Shown here one piece after another: positions 16,934 to 26,665 of a DNA stretch of 35,273 nt (positions are counted from its first letter, which is position 1; the number at the start of each line of letters is the position of its first letter). The translations under genes were made by a program, and so were the position numbers. This DNA comes from Acidobacteriota bacterium (lineage in GTDB: Bacteria; Acidobacteriota; Vicinamibacteria; Marinacidobacterales; Marinacidobacteraceae). A model generated the notes under the pieces. That model was not told where the DNA came from, searched no databases, and saw nothing but the letters and a program-made list of their open reading frames with translations. Where the stretch lies: the NCBI GenBank assembly GCA_009840635.1, contig VXNL01000040.1, forward strand, positions 1 to 35,273, given 5' to 3'.

Positions 16934-17353
16934 TCAGTGCAGCGTGACCGGCTCGCTCAGCGTGAACTGCGCGATCTCGACCTTGAAGCGCTGCCCGCCC
17001 GGAATCTCCATCAGGTAGGACCCCCGCATCGAACCGAAAGGGGCGCGCAGCGGACACCACGACGAGTAGTGAAAGGACTCGCCGGGAACCAGGTAGGGAC
17101 GGGCGCCGACCACTCCGGGACCGCGGACCTCTTCGATCTGACCTTCGCCATGCTCGATGACCCAGTGCCGGCTCAGCAGCTGCACCAATTCCTCGGACTC
17201 GTTCGTGATGGCGATGTCGTACTGGAACAGCCAGGCCGGATCCGGCTCGGGGCGCCGGTCCGCGAAACGCGCCTCCACGTCCACCCGAATTCCCCGGGTC
17301 GTCGCTGAAGAAGTGAAGACTTCCTGGCGCACGGATTTGATCGTAGCACGCAC
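16934..17353 (-). CDS. apaG: ApaG domain protein (Co2+/Mg2+ efflux-associated)
   Basis: 139 aa from GTG 17353 (TTG 17356 directly before it is an alternative). ApaG is an Ig/fibronectin-like beta-sandwich linked to cation resistance and diadenosine-tetraphosphate levels. Conserved segments are FQYDIAITNESEELVQLLSRHWVIEHG, the GPGVVGARPYLVPGESFHYSS glycine-rich loop, and PFGSMRGSYLMEIPGGQRF; length matches the roughly 125-140 aa family. The open frame runs on to 17710, but that part overlaps the divergent phosphodiesterase gene and has no family match. Only about 24 bp separate its start from the plus-strand start at 17378, so any promoter must lie within the neighbour's coding region. Confidence 0.93.
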   Translation of the reverse strand: MRATIKSVRQEVFTSSATTRGIRVDVEARFADRRPEPDPAWLFQYDIAITNESEELVQLLSRHWVIEHGEGQIEEVRGPGVVGARPYLVPGESFHYSSWCPLRAPFGSMRGSYLMEIPGGQRFKVEIAQFTLSEPVTLH

Positions 17354-17364
17354 CAACTTGCCGC

Positions 17365-17370
17365 TAGGGT
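17365..17370 (+). promoter_or_regulatory. Candidate -10 element (TAGGGT) before the phosphodiesterase gene
   Basis: TAGGGT ends 7 nt before the GTG at 17378. The AGGG inside it could instead serve as a weak Shine-Dalgarno sequence at 8 nt spacing, so the two readings cannot be separated by sequence alone. There is no clear -35 box. Confidence 0.25.
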
Positions 17371-17377
17371 TCGCTGC

Positions 17378-19375
17378 GTGAGGACTCTTTCGGGCTGGAT
17401 GCGGCTGCCCGTGGCGCTGGTCGCGGCGCTCTGCACGGCCCCCTCCAACGTTGGCGCGGCCACCCCGAAACCACGTTTGCTGGTGCTCGCCGTGGACGGC
17501 GGCGGCTACGAGCTGGTGCAGGGATTCCTCCGGGACGGCGTCCTGCCCCACTTCGCCCGGCTCCGCGACGAAGGGGCCTTCTCGGACGGGATGGTGACGG
17601 CGTTCCCGTCCAAGACCGCCCCGTCGTTCGCCATGATCTGGACGGGGCTTCCGGGGCGGGAGACCGGGATCACCGGCAATTCGGTCCTTGCGTTGCCGGC
17701 CGATACCCACACCCTGCTGGATACGCGCGACGGATTCTCAGCCGCGCTCCTGCGGGCCGACCCTCTCTGGACGCGCGTAGCCCGCGCCGGCCGGCGGGCC
17801 GTCGCGCTCCACACGACCCACACCTGGCCGCTCGATGCGTCGCTGGGCCGGCTCGGACCCGAGCGCCGCGGAGAACTCCACATTCTCACCGGCTACGGGG
17901 ACGTGCGGCTGCCCCCGGCGACTCTCGACGAGGTGCGGAATCCCCTGCTCGCGGAGCCTCCCGCGCCGCTCGCCGGCAAGCGGGCCTCTCCGCGGGTCGG
18001 CGGAAGTCCGGGCGTTTTCCGTTTCGATGTCGGAGGGGCGGGCTTCCTGGGGGTCTTTCTGGACGACCCTCTGAATCCGGAGAGCGGCTGGGACACGTTT
18101 GGGGTGCTCGAGGACCCCGGTGGCCGCGAACCGGAACCAGAGGCGCCCATTTGGCTGGCGCGCGTCGGGATCGGGGCGGACGCGGGGTTCTCCGGGCCCA
18201 TCAGCGCCGAAGCGGAAAGCCGCCGGGTGGAGTTCCGGGTGCGTGCGTTTGCGGCGGCGGCTCCCGCTGCCGGGTCGCCGGCGCGCTATCTCGTCCTCCG
18301 CGGCGGAGCGAGCGAAATGGGGGCGCACCCGGAGGCGTTCTGGAACGAGCGGCTCGGCGCGCCCGAATGGCCGCGCACGGTCGGCGCGCCGGAGTACGCC
18401 TCGGGCCGGCTCGGACGGACCCGGGCCGAAGGCGGCGAAGGGATTGCGGAGTCGCGGCTGCTCGAGATCGCCGGTGTGGTGGCTGACTCCGCCCTCGCCC
18501 ACCTCGACGCCGCCGCCTCGCTCCCGGGCTGGGATCTCATCGCCCTCTATCTGCTGATGGCCGACGAGATGGGTCACCTGCTCTACGGCCGGCTCGACGA
18601 GCGGCTCCCCACCCACGTCCCTTCGCTGGCCGAATCGCTGCGGCCCGTGCTCGCCGGAGCGTTCGCCGAAGTGGACCGGGTCCTGGGGAGGCTGTTCGCG
18701 TTGGCCGAGGCGTCGGGGGCCCATCTCATGGTGGTGAGCGACCACGGCATGTCCGGGACCGACCGGCTCCTGCACCTCAACGTGGCGCTCGAGCGGGCGG
18801 GGCTCCTCGCCTTCCGGGCTGACGGGACGGTGGATCTTTCCCGCACGCAGGCGATGCTCCTGACGACGGCCGACGGCAGCGTGGCGATCAACCGCGCGTC
18901 GCGCCACGAGGGGATCGTGCCTTCGGATCAGGAAGCGGCGGTGCTCGCGGCGGTCCGCTCCGCCCTGCTCGCGATTCGCGCGGACGGGGAGCCCGTCGTG
19001 ACCGGATTCCTCGAGCCGGTCACCCGGGGCCGGGTGCAGCCCGGCGGCCCCACCACGGGCGATCTCTTCCCGTTGCTGCGGCCGGGGTTCCTGTCCTCGG
19101 CGCGGCCGGCGGAGGACATCGTGATGCCGGCCCGCGCCGCGGGAAACCACGGCTTCGCGCCGACGCGGCGCGACATGCTCGCGGTGGTTGCAGCCTGGGG
19201 ACCGCGGATTCCGGCGGGATCGGAATGGCCGCGGGCCAGCGCTCTCGACGTGGTGCCGACCGCGCTGGACCTGCTGGGGCTGCCCGCCGATCCGGCGCTG
19301 CCGGGCCGGTCGTTGCTGGGTGGAGCGCCGCTCGTCCGTCCGACCGGCGGAACCCCGTCCGTTCGGCAGCGTTAA
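17378..19375 (+). CDS. Exported alkaline-phosphatase-fold phosphodiesterase (NPP/iPGM superfamily)
   Basis: 665 aa with a signal peptide (MRLPVALVAALCTAPSNVGA from residue 8). The alkaline-phosphatase/nucleotide pyrophosphatase fold is shown by LLVLAVDGGGY (metal Asp40), FPSKTAPSFAMIWTGL (nucleophile Thr80), LMADEMGHLLYG (metal Asp/His), LMVVSDHGMSG (metal Asp/His) and a late AGNHGF (metal His). A 200-residue insertion between the nucleophile and the second metal motif is larger than usual. These enzymes cut phosphodiesters or phosphomonoesters of nucleotides, lipids or glycans; the substrate here is unknown. It is followed 22 bp later by the adaptor gene, so it probably heads an operon with the ABC components. 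Confidence 0.88.
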   Translation: MRTLSGWMRLPVALVAALCTAPSNVGAATPKPRLLVLAVDGGGYELVQGFLRDGVLPHFARLRDEGAFSDGMVTAFPSKTAPSFAMIWTGLPGRETGITGNSVLALPADTHTLLDTRDGFSAALLRADPLWTRVARAGRRAVALHTTHTWPLDASLGRLGPERRGELHILTGYGDVRLPPATLDEVRNPLLAEPPAPLAGKRASPRVGGSPGVFRFDVGGAGFLGVFLDDPLNPESGWDTFGVLEDPGGREPEPEAPIWLARVGIGADAGFSGPISAEAESRRVEFRVRAFAAAAPAAGSPARYLVLRGGASEMGAHPEAFWNERLGAPEWPRTVGAPEYASGRLGRTRAEGGEGIAESRLLEIAGVVADSALAHLDAAASLPGWDLIALYLLMADEMGHLLYGRLDERLPTHVPSLAESLRPVLAGAFAEVDRVLGRLFALAEASGAHLMVVSDHGMSGTDRLLHLNVALERAGLLAFRADGTVDLSRTQAMLLTTADGSVAINRASRHEGIVPSDQEAAVLAAVRSALLAIRADGEPVVTGFLEPVTRGRVQPGGPTTGDLFPLLRPGFLSSARPAEDIVMPARAAGNHGFAPTRRDMLAVVAAWGPRIPAGSEWPRASALDVVPTALDLLGLPADPALPGRSLLGGAPLVRPTGGTPSVRQR

Positions 19376-19397
19376 TTGCGGGGGAAGAGCCACCGGC

Positions 19398-20651
19398 ATG
19401 GACATCGCCCGCGAAGGAGTCGCCGAAGGCCGCCGGCGCCGGCGCAACGTTCTGATGGCGCTCGGTGGCGGCGCGCTGGCGGCGCTCGTGCTCTTCGCCC
19501 TCCGCCTGGCGCCCGCCGCACCGAGCGTGGACCGCGGCACGGTGTTCGTCGACACCGTCCGGCGGGGAGAGATGCTGTTGAGCGTGCGGGGGCCGGGCAC
19601 GCTGGTGCCGGTGGAAGTTCGGCGGGTGGCGGCCGGCAGTTCCGGGAGGGTCGCCGCGGTGCACGAGCTCCCCGGGGTCCGGGTCGAGCCCGACACGGCG
19701 ATCCTCACGCTCGAGAACCCCAGCCTCGTCCAGGAGCTGACGGCGGCCGAGCTCGAGCTCGCGGCCGCCGAAGCCGACCTCGACGACCGGCGCGTCCAGC
19801 TGCGCCGCCAGGTGCTGAACCAGCGGTCGGTGCTCGCGTCGGTCGAGGCGGAAGCCCGCCAGGCGGCTCTCGATGCGGAGGCGGACGCCCAGATCTACGC
19901 CGAGGGGATCATTGGCAGGATCACCCTGGAGGACAGTCAGGGCGCCGCCAGCGAACTGGAGACGCGAGCCCGGCACGAAGCGGAACGGCTGCAGCTCGCC
20001 GAAGCGGTGGCGGCAGCCGAACTCGCGGCGGAAGAGGCCCGGGTGGCGCGGCTTCGAGCCGTCTCCGATCTGAAGCGCGAGCTCGTGTCGCGGCTCGAGG
20101 TTCGCGCCGGGATAGCGGGCGTTCTCGAAGAGGTGTCCGCCGAGGCCGGCCAGCAGGTTGTGGAAGGCGACAACCTGGCCCGGGTCGCCGAACCGGCTCG
20201 CCTGAAGGCGGAGCTGCGGATCGCCGAAGTCCAGGCGAAGGACATCGAGGTCGGGCAGTCGGCCAGTGTGGACACCCGGAACGGCATCGTGCCCGGCCGC
20301 GTCATCCGCGTGGAGCCGGCGGTCCGCGACGGCACCGTGACGGTGGATGTTGCCTTCACCGGGGATCTGCCGCGCGGCGCCCGTAGCGAACTGTCCGTGG
20401 ACGGCCTCGTGGAGATCGAGCGTCTCGACGACGTGCTGCACGTGGGTCGTCCGGCCTTCGGACAGGAAGGCGACGAGGTGGACCTCTTCCGCCTGAGCGG
20501 GGAAGGCGACCATGCCGTCCGGGTGCGGGTGCGGCTCGGCAAGGCCTCGGTCAACACCGTGGAGATCCGCGAAGGCCTGGCCGAGGGCGACACCGTGATC
20601 CTCTCCGACCCGTCGGCCTGGGCCGGACACGACCGGATCCGTTTGCGATGA
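19398..20651 (+). CDS. HlyD/MacA-type periplasmic adaptor (efflux membrane fusion protein)
   Basis: 417 aa from ATG 19398; the longer frame starts inside the phosphodiesterase gene and is not credible. An Arg-rich N-terminus is followed by one membrane anchor (about 18-36). Next come a biotinyl-lipoyl-like half (RVAAGSSGRVAAVHEL, PDTAILTLENP), a long Ala/Glu/Arg coiled coil (about 112-232) forming the periplasmic hairpin, the second lipoyl half (LEVRAGIAGVLEEV, GQQVVEGDNLARVAEP) and beta-barrel/membrane-proximal domains. GGGGAAGAG serves as the ribosome site. Adaptors of this class bridge an inner-membrane ABC or RND pump to an outer-membrane duct. The next gene is the matching ATPase, but no permease follows. 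Confidence 0.9.
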   Translation: MDIAREGVAEGRRRRRNVLMALGGGALAALVLFALRLAPAAPSVDRGTVFVDTVRRGEMLLSVRGPGTLVPVEVRRVAAGSSGRVAAVHELPGVRVEPDTAILTLENPSLVQELTAAELELAAAEADLDDRRVQLRRQVLNQRSVLASVEAEARQAALDAEADAQIYAEGIIGRITLEDSQGAASELETRARHEAERLQLAEAVAAAELAAEEARVARLRAVSDLKRELVSRLEVRAGIAGVLEEVSAEAGQQVVEGDNLARVAEPARLKAELRIAEVQAKDIEVGQSASVDTRNGIVPGRVIRVEPAVRDGTVTVDVAFTGDLPRGARSELSVDGLVEIERLDDVLHVGRPAFGQEGDEVDLFRLSGEGDHAVRVRVRLGKASVNTVEIREGLAEGDTVILSDPSAWAGHDRIRLR

Positions 20652-20727
20652 TGGCCGAGTTCGACAGCGCACCCGGGGCCGCGGCCCGGAACAAAAGTCC
20701 AACCCAAGGCGTCTGAAAGGAGAACCC

Positions 20728-21411
<684 letters not shown>

Positions 21412-21453
21412 GACCCCGCCGCGGGCTTCCCGACGCTTACCGGCGCGGGCCCG

Positions 21454-21459
21454 TAGAAT
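21454..21459 (+). promoter_or_regulatory. Candidate -10 element (TAGAAT) before the CBS-fused ligase gene
   Basis: TAGAAT (5 of 6 bases of TATAAT) ends 10 nt before the ATG at 21470, which has no Shine-Dalgarno sequence. A start site here would give a leader of only a few bases. A -35 box at normal spacing was not found. This suggests the ligase can be transcribed separately from the ABC genes. Confidence 0.35.
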
Positions 21460-21469
21460 TCCGCACCTA

Positions 21470-23362
21470 ATGGGTCGGCTCGACGCGCGGGCGGTTACCG
21501 GCGAGGAACTCCGCCGGTTCGAGAAGAGGCTGTTCACCGATCTGCGCAAGCTCAGCGAGATGATCGGCGAGGGCCGGATCGAGGAGGGCGTCTATCGGGT
21601 CGGGGTGGAACAGGAGATGTTCCTGATCGGGGAGGGGAATCGTCCCGCTCCGATGGCGATGGAAGTCCTGAAGGAGCTGGACGACCCCTCGTTCACCACC
21701 GAGATCGCCCGTTTCAACCTCGAAGCGAACCTCGAGCCGATGATGATGTCCGGCGACCTCCTGTCGCGGACCGAGAAGCGTCTCGAGGAAGTCATGTCCG
21801 CCGCCGCGGAAGCGGCGCGGCGCGTGGGAGTGGACGTCTGCCTGACGGGGATTCTCCCCACCCTCCGGCTCTCGGACATGACCCTCGACAACATGACGCC
21901 GCTGGCCCGCTACCACGTGCTCAACGAGGCCCTGAGCCGGCTCCGCGGACACGAGCCGTACCACCTGCACATGGCGGGGGCCGACGAGATCCACTCGACC
22001 CACGACAACGTGATGCCCGAGGGATGCAACGCCAGCTTCCAGATCCACCTGCAGGTGGGCGCCTCGGAGTTCACCCGGCTCTACAACCTGGCGCAGCTCG
22101 TCACCGCGCCGATCCTCGCGTGTTCCCCGAACTCACCCCTGCTCTTCGGACGCCGGCTCTGGCGGGAGACCCGGATCGGACTCTTCCAGCAGAGTCTCGA
22201 TACCCGCGGCGCCCGCGCCACCGAACGCCAGCGCGCCGCGCGCGGCGCTTTCGGCCGGGACTGGGTGAGCGGGGGCGTCCTCGAGATCCTGCGGGAGAAC
22301 GTCACCCACCACTCGGTGCTGCTCGACGCCGGCGAAGAGGACGAGGACGACGCGGACCCGCCCCGGCTGTCGGCGCTCCAGCTCCATAACGGCACCGTCT
22401 GGCGCTGGAACCGCCCCTGCTACGGCATTACCGACGGCAAGCCCCACCTGCGGATCGAGAGCCGTTACCTGCCGTCAGGACCCACCATTCCGGACGAGGT
22501 CGCAAACATGGGCCTCTGGCTCGGCCTCATGAGCGCGCTCTCGGGCGACGGGGTCGAGCCGCACGAGGCCATGCCGTTCGCGGACGTCTCCGAGAACTTC
22601 CTCGCCGCCAGCCGGTTGGGGCTGAAAGCGGAGTTGACCTGGCTCGACGGGAAACACTGGCCGGTGCGGGACCTGCTGCTCGAGGAACTGCTTCCCAAGG
22701 CGCGTGAGGGCCTTCGACGGAAGCAGGTGGACGCGCGGGACATCGATCACTACATCGGCATCGTCGAGGAGAGGGTGCGGACCGGCCGTTCCGGAGCGCG
22801 CTGGATGCTCGAGGGCTACGAGTCGCTGCGCCCCCATGCCTCCCTCTCGGAACGGCTCAGTGCGATCACCGGCGCCGCCCGCCGCCAGCAGGGCGCCGGC
22901 GTTCCCGTGGCCCGCTGGGAACTTCCGACGCTCAGCGATTCGGGCGGATGGAGGCATCACTACCTGCGGGTCGAGCAGTTCATGACCCGGGACATCCTCA
23001 CCGTCCACCCCGACGAATCCGTCCGCCGGGCCGCCATCCTCATGGACTGGGGCCGGATCCGGCACGTCCCGGTCGAGGAGGACGAGAAGCTGGTGGGTCT
23101 CGTTTCCTATCGGACGATCATCAAGCTGGTCGCGGAGAGCGGTCTCGACGAGGACGAGTTCCTGCCGGTGCGCGAGGTGATGAAGACGGATCCGATCAGC
23201 ATTCCGCCCTCGACCCCGTCCATGGCGGCGATCCGCCTCATGAACGAAAAGGGCGTGGGATCGCTTCCGGTCGTGGAGGACGGCCGGCTGGTGGGCATCG
23301 TGACCGAGCACGACTTCACGATGATCGCCCGCGGCCTCCTGGAAGAAAAACTCGCCGGTTAG
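21470..23362 (+). CDS. GCS2-like glutamate-cysteine ligase fused to two CBS domains
   Basis: 630 aa from ATG 21470; the longer frame begins inside the ABC ATPase gene. Residues 1-480 or so match the carboxylate-amine ligase fold of GCS2/YbdK: YRVGVEQEMFLI (ATP/metal Glu cluster), ARFNLEANLEPM, GILPTLRLSDM, ASFQIHLQVGASEF and HLRIESRYLPSGPT. Residues about 500-625 are a pair of CBS domains (VEQFMTRDILTVHPDESV, then VREVMKTDPISIPPSTP with LPVVEDGRLVGIVTEHD), which usually bind adenine nucleotides and regulate attached enzymes. Fused CBS pairs are not part of the classical GCS2 enzymes, so allosteric control by AMP/ATP/SAM-like ligands is inferred. The family fold predicts ligation of an amine to glutamate or a related acid; the exact substrate is unknown. 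It is convergent with the Asp-box gene. Confidence 0.88.
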   Translation: MGRLDARAVTGEELRRFEKRLFTDLRKLSEMIGEGRIEEGVYRVGVEQEMFLIGEGNRPAPMAMEVLKELDDPSFTTEIARFNLEANLEPMMMSGDLLSRTEKRLEEVMSAAAEAARRVGVDVCLTGILPTLRLSDMTLDNMTPLARYHVLNEALSRLRGHEPYHLHMAGADEIHSTHDNVMPEGCNASFQIHLQVGASEFTRLYNLAQLVTAPILACSPNSPLLFGRRLWRETRIGLFQQSLDTRGARATERQRAARGAFGRDWVSGGVLEILRENVTHHSVLLDAGEEDEDDADPPRLSALQLHNGTVWRWNRPCYGITDGKPHLRIESRYLPSGPTIPDEVANMGLWLGLMSALSGDGVEPHEAMPFADVSENFLAASRLGLKAELTWLDGKHWPVRDLLLEELLPKAREGLRRKQVDARDIDHYIGIVEERVRTGRSGARWMLEGYESLRPHASLSERLSAITGAARRQQGAGVPVARWELPTLSDSGGWRHHYLRVEQFMTRDILTVHPDESVRRAAILMDWGRIRHVPVEEDEKLVGLVSYRTIIKLVAESGLDEDEFLPVREVMKTDPISIPPSTPSMAAIRLMNEKGVGSLPVVEDGRLVGIVTEHDFTMIARGLLEEKLAG

Positions 23363-23363
23363 C

Positions 23364-23410
23364 GGAGGGAGCGCCGGTCTTCAGAGCGGCACGCGGCGCG
23401 CAACGCCGCA
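23364..23410 (+). repeat. Dispersed double-hairpin repeat, copy 5 (degenerate)
   Basis: GGAGCGCCGG leads into GCCGGTCT / AGAGCGGC (23373-23380 with 23383-23390, one mismatch), then GCGGCG / CGCCGC (23393-23398 with 23404-23409). It starts just after the ligase stop, between two convergent genes. It is the least perfect copy. Confidence 0.75.
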
Positions 23411-23447
23411 CCAGCCCAACGCTCCTCGCCCTTGCGGACGCGGATCG

Positions 23448-26400
23448 TTACCGCGACCCCCGTTCCCCCGTCGGCACCACCGGCGGCAGGCCCGCCCCCG
23501 AAAGCTGCTCGTTGAAGGCATCGAGTTCGTCACCGGTGAGCTGGCCGAGCATCTCCCGCGTCTCGGCGAGTTCTTCCTCGTAAAGCGCGAGCACCTCCAG
23601 GTGCTGATCCGTCGGCCGGTGATCGCTACCGCCGATGTAGCCGTGCAGGCTGCTCAGCTTGGCGTGGAGCCGCCGCGGCCAGCGGAGGGTGTCCTGGCCG
23701 GCGTTGCCGCCGGTCAGCCGCAGTTCGAAGAACCGCGCCTCGAGCTCCATGAGGGCGCTGTCGTACTCGCCGGCGGCGACGTCGACGGTCGCGGCGAGCG
23801 CACCACCCAGGGCGCGCCGGTCCGCCGTCTGTTTCCGGAGCCATTCGATCTCCTCGATCATGGCGGCGACCTCCGCGACCATCTCCTGGATCCGCAACAG
23901 CGTCTCCACCTGTCCGGGGATGTCGGCCCCCCGGTGGGGCGCCTGGGGGTCTGCGTGGACGGTCAGTGGCTGCTCCAGTGACTCCTCGCCGAGCTTCAGC
24001 CGCACCGTGTAGTCCCCCGGGGCGAGCAGGGTGGCGACCGGCCGGGATTCGGTGAGCAACCGGAACCCGCGCGCCGGCAGGACCTGGTGCGGACTGTCCA
24101 GCGGCGGAGTGCGGAGGCGCGGCCTCCGGGTCGGTTCGTTCCGGAGGTTCCACACCACCCGGTGGAGTCCGGCGCCGCCGTCGCCGGCGAGAGTGCGGAC
24201 GACGACTCCCGCGGGGTCCACGATCTCGATGGACACGTCCTCCGCCCGGACCTCGGCCAGCCGGTAGTGGATCGTCGCCCCGTACGGCGGGTTCTCGCCG
24301 GCGCCGGGGTCCTCGGGCTGGCTCATGGGGGTCGGGCGCATCCGGAAACGCCAGGCCTCCCGGGGCGCGAACAGATGGACCGGCGCCTCTTCCGCGGCCG
24401 CCGTCAACTGCCGGATCGGAGTGATGTCGTCGAGAATCCAGAACCCGCGTCCGTAGGTGGCCGCCACCAGGTCCGAGAACCGCTCCTGGATCGTCAGCCA
24501 GTGGACCGGAGCGTGGGGCAGGTTCGACTGCAGCGACTCGAACGTTTCGCCGTCGTCGAAGGACACGGAGACCGCGTTCTCGGTTCCGAGGAACAGGAGG
24601 CCGGGCCGCACCGGGTCCTCGCGGATGGTGTGGGCGTAGCTGTGGGTGTGCTGCGGCAGGTCCTCCCCGAGCCGCCGCCAGTTCGCGCCGAAGTCCTCGG
24701 TCTTGTAGGCGTAGGTGTTCGTGTCGCCGATCTGGTGGAGGTCCACCGTCACGTAGGCGGCGCCGGCGGCGTGCCGCGAGGGCTCGATGTTGGAGTAGGT
24801 GCCGAGCGGCGGGAGCCCGGGCAGGTTCGCCGAGACGTCGTCCCAGGATTCCCCGGCGTTTCGGGAAACGTGGATCCTCCCGTCGTTGCTGCCCGCCCAG
24901 AGCACCCCGGCGGTATGGGGCGATTCCGCGAGTGAGAACAGGACCGCCGCGTAGGTGGGGCTCACGTCGTCGTAGGTGAGCCCGCCGGTCTTGAGCTGGA
25001 GGTCCGGGTCGTCGGTCGTCAGGTCCGGACTGATGACCGCCCAGCTCTGCCCGCCGTCGGTGGTGACGTGGACGCGCTGGCTTCCGGCGTACACCCGGTC
25101 GGAGTCGTGCGGAGAGATGTGGATGGGGAAGGTCCACTGGAAACGGTCGCGCAGCTCGCCGGCCGCCCACCCCTCGGGGTTGTCCGGCCAGACGCTCACG
25201 TTGCGGGCCTGCCCGGTGCGGTCCTCGTAGCGCTCGAGGATGCCCTCGAAGCAGCCCGACCAGATGATCCCCGGATCGCTCGGGTCCGGGATGGCGAAAC
25301 CGGACTCGCAGCCGCCCACCGGCGCCCAGGCACCGATCGGGATGCCGCCGCCGGTGAGGCTGTTCGACGGGCCGCGCGAGGAGGGGCCGTCCTGCCGGTT
25401 CCCCATGACTTGGTACGGGATCCGGTTGTCCGTGTATACGTGGTACATCTGGGCGATCGGCAGACGCGGGCGCTGCCAGGTCTCCCCCCGGTTCGTGGAA
25501 ATGCTCACCCCGCCGTCGTGCCCGACGATCATCCGGCCGGGCTGGTCCGGCGCGATCCACATGTCGTGGTGGTCGCCGCCCGAGTTGTTCAGGAAAGTGG
25601 TGAGCCCGCCGTCGGTGGTGGTGGTGTGCCGGGTGGCCAGGAAGTGCGCTTCGTCCGCGTCATCGGGGGCCGCGACCACCCGGGTGTAGTAGTGGGGCCG
25701 CTGCATCAGCGTGTGGTCCCGGCTTGCCAGCGTCCAGGTGTCCCCGCCGTCGTCGGACCGCCAGAGCACGCCGTCCTGCTCGTCCAGCGGAGCGAACTCC
25801 TCATTGGAGCTGGTCTCGATGAGCGCGTAGATGCGGCGCGGGTCGTCTGCGGTCAGCGACAGCGCGACCTTGCCCCAGGGCCGGGCCGGCAGGCCGTTCC
25901 CTTCGAGCCGCTCCCAGGTGTCCCCGCCGTCCCGGCGGCGGAAGATCCCGCTGCCGGGGCCGCCGCTCTCGCGACCCCAGGTCCACATCCGCATCTGCCA
26001 CATCCCGGCGAAGAGCAGTGCCGGGTTCGCCGGGCTGATGACGATCTCCGAGGCGCCGGTGTTCTCGTCCACGAAGAGCACCCGTTCCCAGGTCCCGCCG
26101 CCGTCCGTCGTTCGGAAGATGCCCCGGTCTTCCTGCGGGGCGTAGAGGTGGCCGAGCGCCGCCACCCAGGCGGTCTCGGGGTCCGTCGGGTGGGTGACGA
26201 TCCGGGAGATGCGGCCGCTCGGCTCCAGGCCGGTGTGGGTCCAGGTCGCGCCGGCGTCGGTGGAGCGGTACACCCCGTTTCCGAGCGAGACGTTACTGCG
26301 GATGTGCGCCTCTCCGGTTCCCACCCAGACCACGTTCGGGTCGGCAGCCGAGACCGCGATCGCGCCCACCGACTGCACCGGCTGGTCGTCGAAGATGGGC

Positions 26401-26618
26401 GTCCAGTGGATGCCGCCGTCGTTGGTCTTGAAGACGCCGCCGGAAGCGGCGCCGAAGTAGTAGGTGTTCGGGTCCCCGGGGATGCCGTACACGGCGGACA
26501 CCCGGTTTCCGACGGGACCGATGTGGCGCCAGCGGAGGGCGTCGAAGCGGTCCTCGGTGGCACCCGTAACGGCGCCGCCGAGGAGCAGGGCAACAGTGAG
26601 GAGGGCGGGGGTGCGCAT
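23448..26618 (-). CDS. Exported Asp-box (BNR/VPS10-sortilin-like) beta-propeller protein
   Basis: 1056 aa from ATG 26618 (ATG 26642 adds eight residues; neither has a clear ribosome site). It has a signal peptide (MRTPALLTVALLLGGAVTGA). Many Asp-box repeats (SxDxGxTW type) mark a large beta-propeller: STDAGATWTH, TTDGGGTWERV, RRDGGDTWERL, SDDGGDTWTL, STNRGETWQR, TTDGGQSWAV, SRNAGESWDDV and FDDGETFESL. After the propeller (about residue 720 on) comes a FlgD/Ig-like strand domain (VSIEIVDPAGVVVRTL, HRVVWNLRN, LAPGDYTVRLKLG) and a helical C-terminus of about 120 residues. Such proteins are frequent in Acidobacteriota and Bacteroidota, annotated as glycosyl-hydrolase or sortilin-like with no proven activity. 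The larger open frame to 27539 overlaps the ATPase gene and is artefactual. Confidence 0.92.
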   Translation of the reverse strand: MRTPALLTVALLLGGAVTGATEDRFDALRWRHIGPVGNRVSAVYGIPGDPNTYYFGAASGGVFKTNDGGIHWTPIFDDQPVQSVGAIAVSAADPNVVWVGTGEAHIRSNVSLGNGVYRSTDAGATWTHTGLEPSGRISRIVTHPTDPETAWVAALGHLYAPQEDRGIFRTTDGGGTWERVLFVDENTGASEIVISPANPALLFAGMWQMRMWTWGRESGGPGSGIFRRRDGGDTWERLEGNGLPARPWGKVALSLTADDPRRIYALIETSSNEEFAPLDEQDGVLWRSDDGGDTWTLASRDHTLMQRPHYYTRVVAAPDDADEAHFLATRHTTTTDGGLTTFLNNSGGDHHDMWIAPDQPGRMIVGHDGGVSISTNRGETWQRPRLPIAQMYHVYTDNRIPYQVMGNRQDGPSSRGPSNSLTGGGIPIGAWAPVGGCESGFAIPDPSDPGIIWSGCFEGILERYEDRTGQARNVSVWPDNPEGWAAGELRDRFQWTFPIHISPHDSDRVYAGSQRVHVTTDGGQSWAVISPDLTTDDPDLQLKTGGLTYDDVSPTYAAVLFSLAESPHTAGVLWAGSNDGRIHVSRNAGESWDDVSANLPGLPPLGTYSNIEPSRHAAGAAYVTVDLHQIGDTNTYAYKTEDFGANWRRLGEDLPQHTHSYAHTIREDPVRPGLLFLGTENAVSVSFDDGETFESLQSNLPHAPVHWLTIQERFSDLVAATYGRGFWILDDITPIRQLTAAAEEAPVHLFAPREAWRFRMRPTPMSQPEDPGAGENPPYGATIHYRLAEVRAEDVSIEIVDPAGVVVRTLAGDGGAGLHRVVWNLRNEPTRRPRLRTPPLDSPHQVLPARGFRLLTESRPVATLLAPGDYTVRLKLGEESLEQPLTVHADPQAPHRGADIPGQVETLLRIQEMVAEVAAMIEEIEWLRKQTADRRALGGALAATVDVAAGEYDSALMELEARFFELRLTGGNAGQDTLRWPRRLHAKLSSLHGYIGGSDHRPTDQHLEVLALYEEELAETREMLGQLTGDELDAFNEQLSGAGLPPVVPTGERGSR

Positions 26619-26665
26619 GGTCAGCCGCAGAGTTTCCCGCATCCGTGCTGCCGGACTTGACGGGA

